Source of the DNA: Primulina eburnea | Taxonomy: Eukaryota; Streptophyta; Magnoliopsida; Lamiales; Gesneriaceae | Direction of reading: 5' to 3' | Assembly (NCBI RefSeq): GCF_022965805.1 | Contig: NC_133102.1 | Location: 4,224,885 to 4,288,884, forward strand | DNA length: 64,000 nucleotides | Position numbers and translations under genes: made by a program | Shown: positions 1 through 12,391 of the stretch, piece after piece | How the letters are laid out: the number at the start of each line of letters is the position of its first letter | How positions within the stretch are numbered: the first letter of the stretch is position 1 | The notes under the pieces: generated by a model | The model's input: the letters and a program-made list of their open reading frames with translations, nothing else | Told to the model about the DNA's origin: nothing | Database searches by the model: none

Positions 1-601
1 AGCATCAATATGTTTTTGAGTTAGATAATTGTCTACCCAAACTCACCATAATTTTTTGTCACCAATATTTCATCTATCCATGTAGGTCTTGGGAAAAAAC
101 TTGTGTGAGACGGTCTCACGGATCGTATTTTATGAAACGGATCTCTTGTTTAAAGCATCCATGAAAAGATATTATTTTTTTATGCTAAGAGTATTACATT
201 TTATTGTGAATATCGGTAGAATTGACTCATCTCACAGATAAAAATTCGTGAGACCGTCTCACAAGAGACCTACTCTATGTCCTGATTTTTTTAAAAAAGG
301 TAATAAATAATAATGCCTAGAAACGCTCTTTGTAACAGTCTATGTTTATTTTACATTAAATCAATCTCTCAATGATTTAAAAACAAAAAAAAGAAGGTAT
401 AAATCTTAATCAACCTTTAACCTATAATTACAGTGGTGACCAAAGTTGAGACAACGAAAGAATATATGGAAGAGACAAGATTAAGAAAACAAAAATCTAC
501 AGCTTGAGCTAAATTCCTTGCGTAGAAGCAATGCTATGTTTGTAGCCCGACTCGGTAAACTCTGGTTCAGCGAAAAAAATAGTTCAAAGTTTTCCCTGAA
601 A
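1..601. other. Downstream flank of the FAH gene; no gene seen
   Basis: AT-rich DNA with no supported coding sequence. It holds a GAGACGG MITE at about 98-277 and, from roughly 480 to 601, the probable 3' UTR of the minus-strand fatty acid hydroxylase. Confidence 0.6.
98..277 (+). mobile_element. GAGACGG MITE-like element, nearly complete copy
   Basis: Starts with TTGTGTGAGACGGTCTCAC and ends with GAGACCGTCTCACAAGAGAC. The middle holds the family core: TATGCTAAGAGTATTAC, TGTGAATATCGGTAG, then ATCTCACAGATAAA. Each end is itself a small palindrome (GTGAGACGGTCTCAC). The same layout recurs at about ten places in this window, so the repeat family is seen directly. Its class (MITE-like, non-autonomous) is inferred. 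Confidence 0.75.
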
Positions 602-2630
602 TCAGCTACTTTTCTTAGCAGGTTTGGGAGGAAGGGTTCCAAATATCCTGTCCCAGAAAGCTGATGTGATTCCGAATCCCTTATCTTGAATCTTGAAGTG
701 ATGGTTCATGTGATTTCTCTACAAAAATCACCATACGATCGATGTATTAGTCTTGAAATCAATATTTCTATTCGAGACGCACATATCAAAGCGAGTTTGA
801 CCTCCCAAAGTACATGAACTCCTCTTAATAATATTCCAACAACGAATTTTAGTCATTGTTGCTGAATGTGCCAAATTCTATGTTCAAATATGCATATTAT
901 TACCAAATCATCTCTCCTAAGCTCAAGCTTCTAAAAAGTGACTTCTAACATAGTATCTTACAGGTAGTCACAAGTTCAAATCCTATTAATGAAATTCCCA
1001 TAATTATTACATTATGTAGGTCCTGGTTACTATGTATGAGCCCATCTAACAAAATACCCAATTTCATGCACGTGTACTATAAGGATATTAACTTCGAGTA
1101 TGTATTCTGTCTCCGACTTACATACGCAAGAGCGTGTACTGGGCCAACTCCCATGAGCACGACTTTTTGGGAAAAAGATTTTTCATTGTATATCTAATAA
1201 AGGGCTAAAATTGTCTCTCGCTTATAATTACAGGACATGATTCTTGCCAAACGTTGTTTTACCTTGAGATCGTGAGGAACTCCTTTGGATGGTTTTCCAT
1301 AATGCAAGTAGTAATGAGTGCAATCATATATGACATATCCCAGTAGGCTACCGGCAAGAAATGCAGGGGCACAGGATGCAGGTACTAGAAGCTTAATCAC
1401 ATTCCACAACTGAGAGATATAACAGATATAAGGATTAGAAAAGGAAAAAAATGCCATAAAGTTAGAAAGTTTGGATAATTTTGACGAATATCATGTTTTG
1501 CATGCGTACAGGCACAAGCACAATTGCAGTAGCAGCCGGAGGGAAAACAAGACGGAGTCCATCCATTGGGTGCTTGTGATGGCATCCATGGAGGAGGTAA
1601 TGAATTGTGTTTCCCCTGCATGAAATTTTAAAACCATCAAGACTTGTTGCTTCATTTTGACAATCAAAGTGACAGGTTAATGTAAGAAAACTGACGAACC
1701 AATAGCCAGTTGTTTTTATGTGGAATAAAAATCGATGCAAGGAGTACTCAAGCAATGTCCAAAAGCAGACACCGGCAATTAATGACGTTGCTAGATGATA
1801 TGGAGGAAGGCCATTCTTCATGGATGATGAGATTAACCAGCATACAACCGGTAGCCAAACCGTAGGAATCGTCCACCAAGGAGTACGTGTCATGAACTGG
1901 TCCAAGTAATCAAAATATATTAATTTTGATCACTCAATATTTATCTTATTTATTCTATTAGACTTCAGTTGCAACATCTAATCCAAAACATATTTTTCAA
2001 TTTCAAATAGTAGTAGTAAATTACATCCAAACACAGTACAAAGAGTATTTCAAATCTAAGAATATCTTTTAATTTAAAATTCAATTATCAACCTTTATAT
2101 AGAAATAGAAATCTTCTGATAAAAAATGTAAATTTTCAACACAACTGAATCAAAATCAAACTATCAAAGCATATCAAAGATTAATCGGAATACTAAAGAT
2201 ATCAAATGTGATTTCAGAAATATTGTTTGATTTCTGACATACATCCTTTATGATTTATTATGTTGTTCTTGGGCAAGAAATGGCTGCCATAATAACGTGG
2301 AAAGAACCCAAATCTAAATGCTGTACAGAGAAATCGCAAGATACCTCAAGCACGCCGTTGGCAAAAAATCTTGGGGTTTCCTTGCTCACTATAGGCTGGT
2401 GAACCCATTCATCATAAGCTTCTCCAAGACGGCCAACCTATCAGGACACCGTTTCATCAAGTTTTTTTCCAAGATCAATGTGATCTAGCCATTTGATGAC
2501 ATAGTATAATGTCGAATAATATCAACAAAAAATATAAAGATGTTACGCGAGAAAAACTGTAAAAGGTCGTGCACCCAACCTGAAAAACAAGTGGTTTGTT
2601 TAAATCCACCATGTAACCCTGATTGACCAT
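602..2630 (-). CDS. FAH1: Fatty acid 2-hydroxylase (dihydroceramide fatty acyl 2-hydroxylase)
   Basis: Probable ER-membrane di-iron enzyme that 2-hydroxylates very-long-chain acyl groups of ceramide, giving the 2-hydroxy sphingolipids of plant plasma membranes. Coding exons (minus strand): 2580-2630, 2345-2437, 1700-1896, 1510-1615, 1263-1409, 602-718, joining in frame to 236 aa; Arabidopsis FAH1/FAH2 are about 237 aa. It begins MVNQGYMVDLNKPLVFQ, as the family does. The metal-binding histidine clusters are all visible: LHRFLFH, HGCHHKHP, THYYLHY and HMNHHF. Hydrophobic segments flank them. Plant FAH proteins lack the fused cytochrome b5 domain of the yeast enzyme, and none is seen here. An AAG/gtacat donor near 3110 suggests a 5' UTR intron. 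Divergent from beta-tubulin. FAH1 versus FAH2 cannot be decided. Confidence 0.93.
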
Positions 2631-3586
2631 CTTTTCACCTGTTAAATCGTAAGGAAAGATTCAAGTGTAAAAACTATGGTTCGACCAAATAAAATTGGAC
2701 ATGAATTCCTTCAAAAATTAGAAATCTGAATCTACGTACATTCTTCTGGAATCATTTTTCATTTTACACAAGACACTCAAAATAACTAGCGTAAATTTCA
2801 AATTTTATAAATAATTTTCCAAAAATTTAGTTTTCAGTAATCTCGTTATTCAACTATGGTAGTCTACCTCCATTTATTTCTCAGTCACATGTTCTTCCAT
2901 TAATCCATAGATATTTCAGCACCAGTGAAATTCTCGAGGTCGTGGTTGATTTTGTTATGGTCTTTTCAATCATATCTCTTCTCAAGAGAAGGCAAACAAG
3001 CCCAAAAAAGATGAATTTTGAAATGCATTTTGTTCATAAAGAATTGAATATCAAATGTCAAATATACATAACAAATCCCTTTGAACAACAAATTAACACA
3101 ATGTACCTTAGAGAACTATGTCACCGGGAACGATGGTCGAACTTCACGGCACTTTGATTTCGCTGTCCAATTTATTTATTCGAAAAAAAAAATCTCTATA
3201 TCAACGAAGTCGCATAGGAGATTATGGACAACGTTGAAATGCGAGGAGGCCTGGCATCCGTAGAATATGTGGGCGGGAAAAAGGAAGGAGAGAGGTCGTG
3301 GATTCAGCCGTGGATGCATTCCTCACCGCCAATCCCCGCGAAATGGCCGGGGGACCGCCGAATTAAGTTAACAGCCCACCGCTTCTTCCGATAAATCAAA
3401 GAAAAGTTATTAGTGATATTTTATTTCACATAAATAGTAAATAATGTTTTTTTAATAATTATTTCCTAAAAATTCTCGGTTGGTCTTCCTCCGTTTCCTC
3501 TCATCCAATCCACTGAAATAAACTACACGAATTCCATTTCTCCATATTCTGAAGCTGAATCGCTACTTTCCGGACACGCCGTGACT
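2631..3586. promoter_or_regulatory. Shared intergenic region of divergent FAH and beta-tubulin genes
   Basis: The two start codons point away from each other and are 956 bp apart. Part of this is probably the FAH 5' UTR and its intron (about 2640-3110), leaving only some 300-450 bp of promoter. A GC-richer block at 3230-3370 (CGTGGATTCAGCCGTGG, GGCCGGGGGACCGCC) stands out from the AT-rich surroundings. No certain TATA box was found for either gene. Confidence 0.45.
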
Positions 3587-5552
3587 ATGAGGGAAATCCT
3601 GCACATCCAAGGTGGTCAATGCGGCAACCAGATCGGCGCCAAGTTCTGGGAGGTGATCTGCGACGAGCACGGCATCGATCAGGCTGGAAGATACAGCGGG
3701 GAGTCCGATCTACAGCTGGAGCGTGTCAACGTTTACTACAATGAGGCCAGTGGCGGAAGGTACGTCCCACGCGCCGTCCTCATGGACCTGGAGCCCGGAA
3801 CTATGGACGCCGTCAGATCCGGTCCTTTTGGACAGATCTTCCGGCCCGATAATTTTGTTTTTGGTCAGTCTGGCGCCGGGAACAATTGGGCAAAGGGGCA
3901 TTACACCGAGGGAGCGGAACTGATTGATTCCGTCCTGGATGTTGTTCGCAAAGAGGCCGAAAATTGTGACTGCTTGCAAGGTTTCGATAGAAGCATTTAT
4001 TTGCTATGTATCATCTAACTGAAAGTTAATGTTTTGTTTGTTTTTGCTACAGTTTTGTGGTAGATTTTACTTGGAATTCTCTGGCTTATTATGTTGGTTA
4101 GCCATGCAAATAAACAATTTCTTCATTTTTTTCCCACTGCTGGCAATCCTATTCTTTTATTTTGGGGTTGCTTATATTTTTTCTAAGCTCAAACGTGTAA
4201 TGAATCCTTGCCATTTTCTCTTTTTAGGCGGTTTTGAAAGCGATCCACATGATTGTGTAACGTTGAAGTATTTTTCTTCGCAGGATTTCAAGTCTGTCAT
4301 TCTTTGGGTGGAGGCACTGGATCTGGTATGGGCACCCTTTTGATTTCCAAGATAAGGGAGGAGTACCCAGACCGAATGATGTTGACATTTTCGGTCTTTC
4401 CTTCGCCAAAGGTTTCCGACACTGTTGTTGAGCCATACAATGCCACCCTTTCTGTTCACCAACTCGTGGAGAATGCAGATGAGTGCATGGTTTTGGATAA
4501 TGAAGCCCTCTATGATATTTGCTTCCGTACTCTCAAGCTCTCCACCCCTTCATGTGAGCACATTCATTAATTTCTCTATTTATCTACTTCTACTTCTTGT
4601 AGCAAACCCGAGACTTTAGTTTTCGGAGGGGGAATTTTTTCCTCGTCCCTCTTTGTTCGGTCTGTGCATCAGCAGTGCACATGCTTGTGTTATACCTCAT
4701 GCCGGAATCTGGAAGGAGGGCGATGCTACACCGGGTTATCTCCTTACCATCCATCCATCCAAGGGTGGGGAAAGCACCACCCAATAACCCATAGACACCC
4801 TAATTGTTACTAATTGATTGTTTGATGTTTTTACTGGGCATTGTTTCTAATGTAATTAACATTGGCTATGTGATTTCTCAGTTGGAGATCTCAACCACCT
4901 GATATCAGCTACTATGAGTGGTGTCACATGCTGTCTCCGCTTCCCAGGGCAGCTGAACTCCGACTTAAGGAAACTTGCTGTTAATCTCATCCCATTCCCA
5001 CGGCTTCATTTCTTCATGGTCGGGTTTGCACCTTTAACCTCCAGAGGCTCCCAACAGTACCGTGCTCTCACAGTCCCCGAACTGACTCAGCAAATGTGGG
5101 ATGCCAAGAATATGATGTGTGCTGCTGACCCACGCCATGGTCGTTACTTAACCGTCTCAGCCATGTTCCGTGGCAAGATGAGCACCAAAGAGGTCGATGA
5201 ACAGATAATCAACGTTCAAAACAAGAATTCCTCATACTTTGTTGAATGGATTCCAAACAATGTTAAGTCTAGTGTTTGTGACATCCCTCCTAAGGGTCTG
5301 AAAATATCATCTACTTTCATCGGAAACTCTACTTCAATTCAAGAGATGTTCAGGCGTGTCAGTGAGCAATTTACTGCCATGTTCAGGCGTAAAGCTTTCT
5401 TGCATTGGTACACCGGTGAGGGGATGGATGAAATGGAGTTTACTGAGGCCGAAAGTAATATGAACGATCTTGTGGCCGAGTATCAGCAGTACCAGGATGC
5501 TACAGCTGATGAACAATACGAGGACGATGAGGAAGAAGAGGTTGCAAATTGA
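3587..5552 (+). CDS. TUBB: Beta-tubulin
   Basis: GTP-binding subunit of the alpha/beta-tubulin heterodimer that builds microtubules. Three exons, 3587-3980, 4284-4553 and 4882-5552, join in frame to 444 aa, the normal plant length, with the two introns characteristic of plant beta-tubulin genes. The start is the ATG of [17 protein letters not shown]; the N-terminal MREI is the tetrapeptide that autoregulates tubulin mRNA. The GTP-binding loop GGGTGSGMG lies at the start of exon 2 and the acidic C-terminal tail [13 protein letters not shown] ends exon 3. No broken or missing segment is seen. Isoform number cannot be assigned. It faces the RFNR gene tail to tail with a 544-bp gap. Confidence 0.98.
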
Positions 5553-6096
5553 AATATGTTCCCGAATCTCGGTCTGTCTGTAATGTGTTTTCTAAGCTTG
5601 CTTTTCTGTTTATGTAATATAAAGATAAGTTAGATTTATGGTGTGTGATTTGTGTATCGTGTACAATATGTGTTCTGTTTTCCTTTCGTTGGGGGCTTTA
5701 ATTTAATATATTGATTTTTTTTACATTTCTCTTTTAGGTTTCTTCGCTGGCAACGGGATCACGGTGTGCTCTGATGGTTTTTTCCACAAAATATTGAAGC
5801 CCGGATGGTGTGATTTCTAAAATAACCATTAGGACATTATCTATTTAAAACCAAGCATTATATTTCAAGTGATTTTGCCAAAAAGGCGTAAACAAAAAAA
5901 AAAAGAAATTTTGGTGGAAAATTAGAATACTTCTCAAGCCCTGACAATGAAAAGACTAAAAATGAGAATTTGACAAAATCCTGCATGTTGATTTAAAAGA
6001 AGATTAAAACATTCTCTAGAGGCAAATTGTTTTAATCAAATCATGTATTTTCTTAATGAACTACGACTGCCATAATACATAACAAGAGATGAATGG
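5553..6096. other. Convergent 3' region between beta-tubulin and RFNR
   Basis: Non-coding. The left part is the beta-tubulin 3' UTR (TAATATAAAG near 5617). The right part is the RFNR 3' UTR read on the minus strand. No repeats or genes seen. Confidence 0.6.
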
Positions 6097-8858
6097 TCAA
6101 TAAACTTCAACATGCCACTGCTTGTTCTTCTTCAACTGCGAAAGCTTCTCCTCCCAGCTCTCCCCTCTCTGCTCTGCCACCCTCTTCAACGTATCTTGAA
6201 TCCCGGGCATCATTCCCTTGAGCCCACAAAAATAAATATGCGCCCCGCCATCCAAAAGCTTGAAAATTTCATCACTGTACTCTTCGATTTTATCCTGAAC
6301 ATACATTTTTCCGCCCTTTTTGTTCTTTTGTTCTCGACTAAGAGCACGATCATACCTGAAGTTGTCTGGATAGTCTTGGAGATACTTGGAAAATTCTTCA
6401 TCATAGAGAAGACTATCCATGTTGGCAACACCAAGAAATAACCAAGCGAGACCACCAAAATTGTATGTTGGAACAGACTCCATGAACATACGTCTAAGAT
6501 AGCCTCTGTAGGGAGCTACACCAGTGCCAGTGGCAATCATAATGTGGGTGGCATTTGGATCTTCTTCTGGAAGAAGCATTATCTTGCCCGAAGGACCTAT
6601 AAGGTTATACTGGTTAATAAATCTAGACTACTGAAAGCCAAGAAATCTATTGTTCTTTTAGAGATTACATAAAAAAAGTGCCAGATGACGAATATCTTAC
6701 CCGTTACCAGAATCTTGTCACCGGGCTTTGAATCACATAAAAAATTGCTGCATACACCTTGTTTGGAAGGATCTTCTAATCCGGTCTTCGGATCATAATA
6801 CACAGCCCGTCGAACACACAGACTTGCTGTCTTGCCATCAAAATTGTCTCCATATCTGGTAGATGCTATAGAATACAGGCGAACATTTTGGGGGCTACCT
6901 GGCTTTTTCGGGTTCTCACCCTGAAATGGTACAAAAAAAATAAAAAATATATTTGAAGAACATACAAAATAAATTTCATGAAACAGCAAACTGGGTGAAG
7001 CTGAAAAATTCCAATCTAAGATCATAAGATATCAATCTAAGATCAGAGCAAAAGTAGCAGGGACTGCGAAGTAGAAAGACCAGACAGATGGAATATTCTT
7101 TAACACAAGCATAAAAAATTGAACGTAGTAAGCCAGTACATGACCAGCTCAAATACCCACCGAGTGAGAGTGTATGAAAAAGAACGATTCTTCTCAATTT
7201 AAAATAAGCAATAACCAACAGCAGACTAAATAAATATAGTTTTCTAAGTAACAGTAAAGTAAACAACACATTATGGAGGCAGAAAAGGATTTGAAAACAT
7301 ACTGGAGGAATGACTCCATAACTTTGCCCTTCCCAATACGGAACATTTCCACCATGATCTATCACAATGTGGCATGTCTCTCCGGGAGCATTCAGACCAA
7401 CAATCCTTTCAACGGAGACAATGGTTGCTGTATAGGGTGCCTTGTTTTTGTATAAGTGCATTGGCGGCTCTTTCGCATCTTCTAAACCAAGAGGCGAAAC
7501 TGCAACCTTATATTTGCTGGCTTGTTGCACTGACATGCAAACCATGGATCTACTCCTTGGTCCTGAGTTTGCATTTTTAAGGTCTAAAGACAAGCCAGAT
7601 GCCCATACTTTATCGTGAAAAGGCACATTATAACCCTGTAAAATGATTTGACTGTGAGATGTCATAAACCCTTAAGAGATTGAATTCCTTGATTGTGACA
7701 ACATTCACTAATGTAACAAGTTGTAGTATAGGCAACCAAGGTTTGTCCGGAAAAAATAGTTTCAAGAAATCTACAGTGCATTTAAAAAATAAATTCAGGT
7801 AGTAAATACATATGTAAAATTTAGAAAAAAAAAGGTTCATAGATTGAATAACACATGAGTGGAAGCATGGTGGATGTAAAATGATTTGCAAAAGATACAG
7901 TTATTTTCCATCAAATGGTGACCAACAAGACCTTGTAACAATACATCCGACAAGTTAAACCACTTCAAATAAATCCAATCATTTCATCACAACAATTATA
8001 ACAGGTTCCTGTTTAAAGAATTCTTATTTGAATTCACAAATCGTTTAGGTCCCTACAATTGCCAAGGATCCTTGGAAAAACATAGTTACAGAAAAACTAA
8101 GACAAAACGAAAGTAACAACCCTAAATAAATCGAGCAGATCAGGATTTTCTTGATATAGCTTTCCAGAAGCTCGCTAGCACAAGGTCCCGTTACATCTAG
8201 GGGTGGAGGCATGCAGGAAACCCACAATTTATATATGCATGTGTAGTAGAATGAACAGAAGAGATAATAAAACAATAGACCCTTCAAAATCCAGAACTTT
8301 ATTCGAGCCTCTCCCCCTTTGGAGGGTCGGTCACCTCACCATTGTACACTGCACTTCAAAGCTAAAGCACTAGAACGAAGATTGCAGAAACTAGAAGGTG
8401 ATAAGAGGAAAGAAAAGCAAACTCTTGCCTGTTAATTTTCAGTTTCAGTACACTAAATTTGCCCAAGTTTTGGAAGATATCGAATAAATAATAAAGCAGG
8501 AGACAAAAAAAATCTGAACAAATTTCTAGCTCATCGACAATTAAACTAGGGAAAAAAACAAAACGAATTTTTTATTGTCCTCAGCTCGGTGCAATTCAAA
8601 CTTAGGATCGCCTCATTCGATCAATCCATTATATAACTTCGAAACAGAATGACGAATAAATAGAGGGTATCAATCAAGAACCTTAAACATGGATCGGCGA
8701 AGAGAGGAGTCGCTGTTGACGTACGTGGCAAATGGGACCTGCAAGAAAATCCAAGATTTGTCAAAACATCACATAAAATCGACCCAAGAACCCAACGAAG
8801 GAAAGAAAAAGAGCATTCGTGCTTGGAAAATTACCTGATAGAGGGCGGAATGAGCCAT
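6097..8858 (-). CDS. RFNR: Ferredoxin--NADP(+) reductase, root-type (non-photosynthetic plastid)
   Basis: FAD enzyme of heterotrophic plastids that moves electrons between NADPH and ferredoxin, mainly to feed ferredoxin for nitrite and sulfite reduction. Exons (minus): 8835-8858, 8682-8738, 7303-7635, 6701-6920, 6097-6596; 377 aa in frame (Arabidopsis RFNR about 380). Residues 1 to about 60 look like a plastid transit peptide, Ser/Arg-rich, ending near [14 protein letters not shown]-binding [12 protein letters not shown] and [12 protein letters not shown] follow, then NADP-binding [17 protein letters not shown] and the C-terminal [17 protein letters not shown]. The chain ends in the conserved aromatic Tyr of [10 protein letters not shown], which stacks on FAD. 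The root-type assignment rests on overall similarity to RFNR rather than leaf FNR. The very short first exon (8 codons) is inferred from splice sites. Confidence 0.94.
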
Positions 8859-8971
8859 GATCGATGTAAATGAGCTCCGAACCAGATGAAAATCGTGCCC
8901 AAATAATTATTTATCAAAGAGGGTGCTGGTGGCCCACGAGGTAGAAGGTAGGAAAATGGTGACGGCTTGGT

Positions 8972-8989
8972 ATTATATATATTTATACT
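8972..8989 (-). promoter_or_regulatory. TATA box candidate for RFNR
   Basis: The minus strand reads GAGTATAAATATATATAATA about 115-130 bases upstream of the RFNR start codon, a suitable distance for a core promoter with a short 5' UTR. Position and sequence are seen; function is inferred. Confidence 0.45.
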
Positions 8990-9514
8990 CGTGGAGTCCA
9001 GATTCAAGAATGCGGAATTTAGTTGAGAAAACAAAAAGGGTCTGTCAACTCTGGAGGGCAATGATCTTTGGCAAGTTGCAAAGGACGGGTCTTTGGCTCT
9101 TCATGGTACAGAATCTCGTGCTGAACTTCAGGCTAACACGAGCGAACAAACTTTGTGCAACACATTGGTGTGAGAAAATGTGGGTAGACATTGATCATCT
9201 ATTCTACCAATTAATGAGTCTAAATTGAAATCCAAGTCGGATGCAAATTTTGACTCCCTAACCGACTTGGTTGGCCTCAAAGTCTGGACAGTTGGATCAA
9301 CGAAATGTAAAATAAGAAGTAATTTGTATTTTTTTAAAAAGCAAAAAATCTGTCTCACAAAATACGAGACTGTCTCATATAAGTTTTTATTTTTTTTAAA
9401 GACACAGTGAATTAAAGAAATATGAAATAAAATATTATAATTTATAATTTTAAATAATAATACTAATAAATAGATGAAATAGACACGTTTTGAAACCTAA
9501 CAAAAATTTGAAAT
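8990..9514. other. RFNR upstream region with a short MITE remnant
   Basis: Non-coding. At about 9340-9396 there is a fragment of the GAGACGG family (CTGTCTCACAAAATACGAGACTGTCTCATATAAG, read in two parts). The last five bases, GAAAT, are the left target duplication of the LTR that follows. Confidence 0.5.
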
Positions 9515-10150
9515 TGTGGGAACCCGAACTTAATTCAAATTTTAATCACTTTTTGAGAATAATTAATCAATTAAAATAAACAGGGTCTAATTTTTTTTTT
9601 AAAATACAAGAGTACGCATCATATGAAATAAGTCATATCTCATTTACAAGATCACTACTCAGATCTAAATACAAGTCATGTACAACAATAAATCATAATA
9701 ACTATTGTTTATTCACGACACCTCATGTGATATAACAGATCTACTCCTAAGTCTGGATCTCCACGCTAACTGTCTTCTTTCATCCTCTTCTTGACCATGA
9801 TCCAGCCCCACATGTTGTCATGCATACATACAAAACAAGACAACAGCCGGATAACTCCGGTGAAAATAAATCCCAGTATAAACAATGTAAACATGCAATC
9901 ATATAAAAAACATATATAAAAGTATAAATACGATATCATCACATGTAGCAACTCAACAAACATGCATGAAATAAACAAAGTAAATCAACATATCGTATCA
10001 GATTCGACTCAACCGACGCGTCGTCTCAGACTCAACTCAATCCTAATCTAGGGATCCCGGTGTCTGAATAATAATAAATATACCGAATCTTAGTCGATAG
10101 GAATGAATCAATCCCTAAACGGCATCGATATAATTTATATATCCAGTGTC

Positions 10151-10347
10151 TGGGCGAAACAGCCGCAGAATTGACGAATCAGTCAAGAATTAAGCGAATC
10201 AGCCAATAACTAGACGAATCAGCCAGTAATTAGGCGAATCAGCCGAAGTTTAGACGAATCAGTCGATAACTAGACGAATCAGTCAATAACCAGACGAATC
10301 AGCCGGTGACTAGGCGAATCAGCCAATGACTAAACGAATCAGTAGTC
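10151..10347. repeat. 20-bp tandem repeat inside the solo LTR
   Basis: About nine units with an exact 20-base period; a typical unit is GACGAATCAGCCAATAACTA. CGAATCAG is constant and the rest varies. One further degenerate unit lies at the left edge. There are no unique spacers, so this is a minisatellite and not a CRISPR array. Confidence 0.9.
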
Positions 10348-10732
10348 AATACATGCAGTGGCTATAAATCAATAGACTACAAACATCAATCTCATCAATT
10401 ACAAATATCAATGCAATAAACTAAGTATGTGATTTAGAGAAACTCGAATCAAACCTCACTCGAGTTGTGCAATCCCAACTCAACATTAATTTATACATTT
10501 CTTTCTGATACTTTGACCCTGTCGAAGTCTCGAACCCCAAGCCTGTCAATACTCAATCTGACAATAACGATATCGAGGGTACGGTATCAATACACCACTC
10601 AATAAATACTGGATATAATCAGAATTCAATCAAATTCTGTTTCAACGGCATAACATCATAATCTCAATATATCCAGCAATACCATATTAGTCAGATATCA
10701 TATACGACGGAAGTACTGTCCGGCTACTGGAC

Positions 10733-11010
10733 TACTCGCGCATATGCGCGCCCTGACATCGCGCATATGCGCGAGACCCACTGTCTCCGCACACATCAAC
10801 TCGCGTATATGTGCGCCTTCTGCCGCGCATGTGCGCCAACCTTTCTGCCCTGCTCGCGCAGATGCGCCGTTCACGTCGCGCCTATGCGTCGAGCACTCCA
10901 TTAGGCTACTGGACACCTCGCGCATATGCGCGTCCTCACGCTGCGCATATGCGCGGGGTCTTCTGCCCACTCCGCGCATGACTCGCGCATCTCGTCGCGC
11001 ATGTGCGCAA
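10733..11010. repeat. GC-rich palindrome block (CGCGCATATGCGCG motifs)
   Basis: Contains many copies of the self-complementary motif CGCGCATATGCGCG and variants (CGCGCATGTGCGC, CGCGTATATGTGCGC). The phrase GGCTACTGGAC followed by TCGCGCATATGCGCG appears near 10723 and again near 10906, suggesting a duplication of about 185 bp. The block is far richer in GC and CpG than the rest of the window. Confidence 0.8.
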
Positions 11011-11182
11011 GCACACCTCCTTGTACGTATATTTACATCTTTTCTCCCTTATTTATCCGGTCTAATTCGTTCTGTTTATAATCATCTCGATTAATCAAGA
11101 ATTCATTCCAGATTAATCTCAGATTACGGTAAATATACCCAAATCATTTCAGATTACGGTAATCGAATTCTCGGGCCTTACA

Positions 11183-12391
11183 GAAATGACTTCATAGATG
11201 CATATCTAACTAAAAAAAAATCAATGTTACATTTAACTTAAATTATTTTTAAGTCTACTTATTATATTAAATTAAAATAATGTATATTTTTATTTTCAAG
11301 ATTTTTTTATTAATTATTTTTTAAAAAATAAGATATTTATTTCATAAATTATTATGATAAATAATTATCGTATACTTTGTATTAAAATAGAGTTATTAAT
11401 TAACTTAAATATATGTTAATAGATAAATTATATATTCGACTATAATATATTTTAGATATATTATAAAAAATAAAAAAATAATATTATTTTTCTTTATCAA
11501 TATTATAGTATATTTATATATTAGTTAAATTAAATACAATAATAAATCATGTATACCTCTAAAATATATTTTAATACAAAATCTGGTATTGATTTTTAAG
11601 TATTTTAAAAGGTGTGCATTATAAATGGACAAATTTATTTTTTCATAGTTCTGGACTTCTTCAATTTATAAAAAGTATAATGTAATCTTAAAAAAAAAAG
11701 ATATTTATTTCTAGTACATTTTTAAACCTATATATTTAATAGATTCTTTATTCCGTTTTTTCCTCTCTCTCCATTTAATATATTTTCATTAATATTTTAT
11801 TGTTGAAATTAAAATTTAAAAATAATAACAATTAACTCGAAATTGATTAAACTTAAAAGAGTTACTAGTAGAATTTCTTTTGTTTTCTTGCAATATTTCA
11901 GAATAAATTATATTGCTGTAGTTTGTTTTTTCTATTAACGTCTAATTATAAATTTTGGTGGATTACTTATAGTTGTATATTACAAGTATGATGGACCTCT
12001 TTCTAGTCAATAAATAAAAATATTAAGTGTGGAATTACTCACTTGGATTTTGAAGTATGTCTGAATTGAAATTTGAAAAAGAAAAGAAAGTAAAATTTAG
12101 TTATAGACTGTGGACAATACAAATATAAAATTTCCAATGTAACAATTGAAGAAAAAAATAGAAGATTTTTTTCATTTGGGAAACAAGTAAAGGGAGTATT
12201 GAAAATGGTGGAATCCAATGGAACAAATAACACAAATCGGGAACCCAAAGGTGGAACAACACATTACCTACGTACGACTACAGACGGATGCATTTGTAAG
12301 TAAATTTAGAAAGAGAGAAAAATTGTAAGAATGAATAACCTGCACTCAATAGTTCTGTTTGATTCTCATGAAATAAAACTCGCGACATTGA
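11183..12391. other. AT-rich intergenic DNA
   Basis: Extremely AT-rich sequence with long A and T runs. No coding sequence or bounded mobile element was recognised. The last part (about 12250-12391) is probably the 3' UTR of the AUG2 gene on the minus strand. Confidence 0.5.

Larger units (their letters stand above)
9515..11182. mobile_element. Probable solo LTR of an LTR retrotransposon (1,668 bp)
   Basis: The element begins TGTGGGAACCCGAAC and ends TCTCGGGCCTTACA, so it has TG...CA ends. It is flanked by an exact 5-bp duplication, GAAAT, at 9510-9514 and 11183-11187. No gag or pol coding, primer-binding site or second LTR is present, as expected after recombination between two LTRs. It contains a 20-bp minisatellite (10151-10347) and a block of GC-rich palindromes (10733-11010). 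Which superfamily it belongs to cannot be told from the LTR alone; the size would suit Ty3/gypsy. Confidence 0.7.

Noticed and set aside
7628..8290. Small open frames in the RFNR introns
   Set aside because: They lie wholly in introns of a well-supported gene and encode low-complexity hydrophobic sequence.
10151..10347. Regular short repeats that might suggest a CRISPR array
   Set aside because: No unique spacers, 20-bp head-to-tail period, eukaryotic genome; it is a minisatellite.
10698..11094. Overlapping open frames of 93 and 116 codons on both strands, rich in Arg, Ala and Cys
   Set aside because: They arise from the GC-rich palindromes inside the solo LTR; both strands are open for the same reason and there is no start context or family match.
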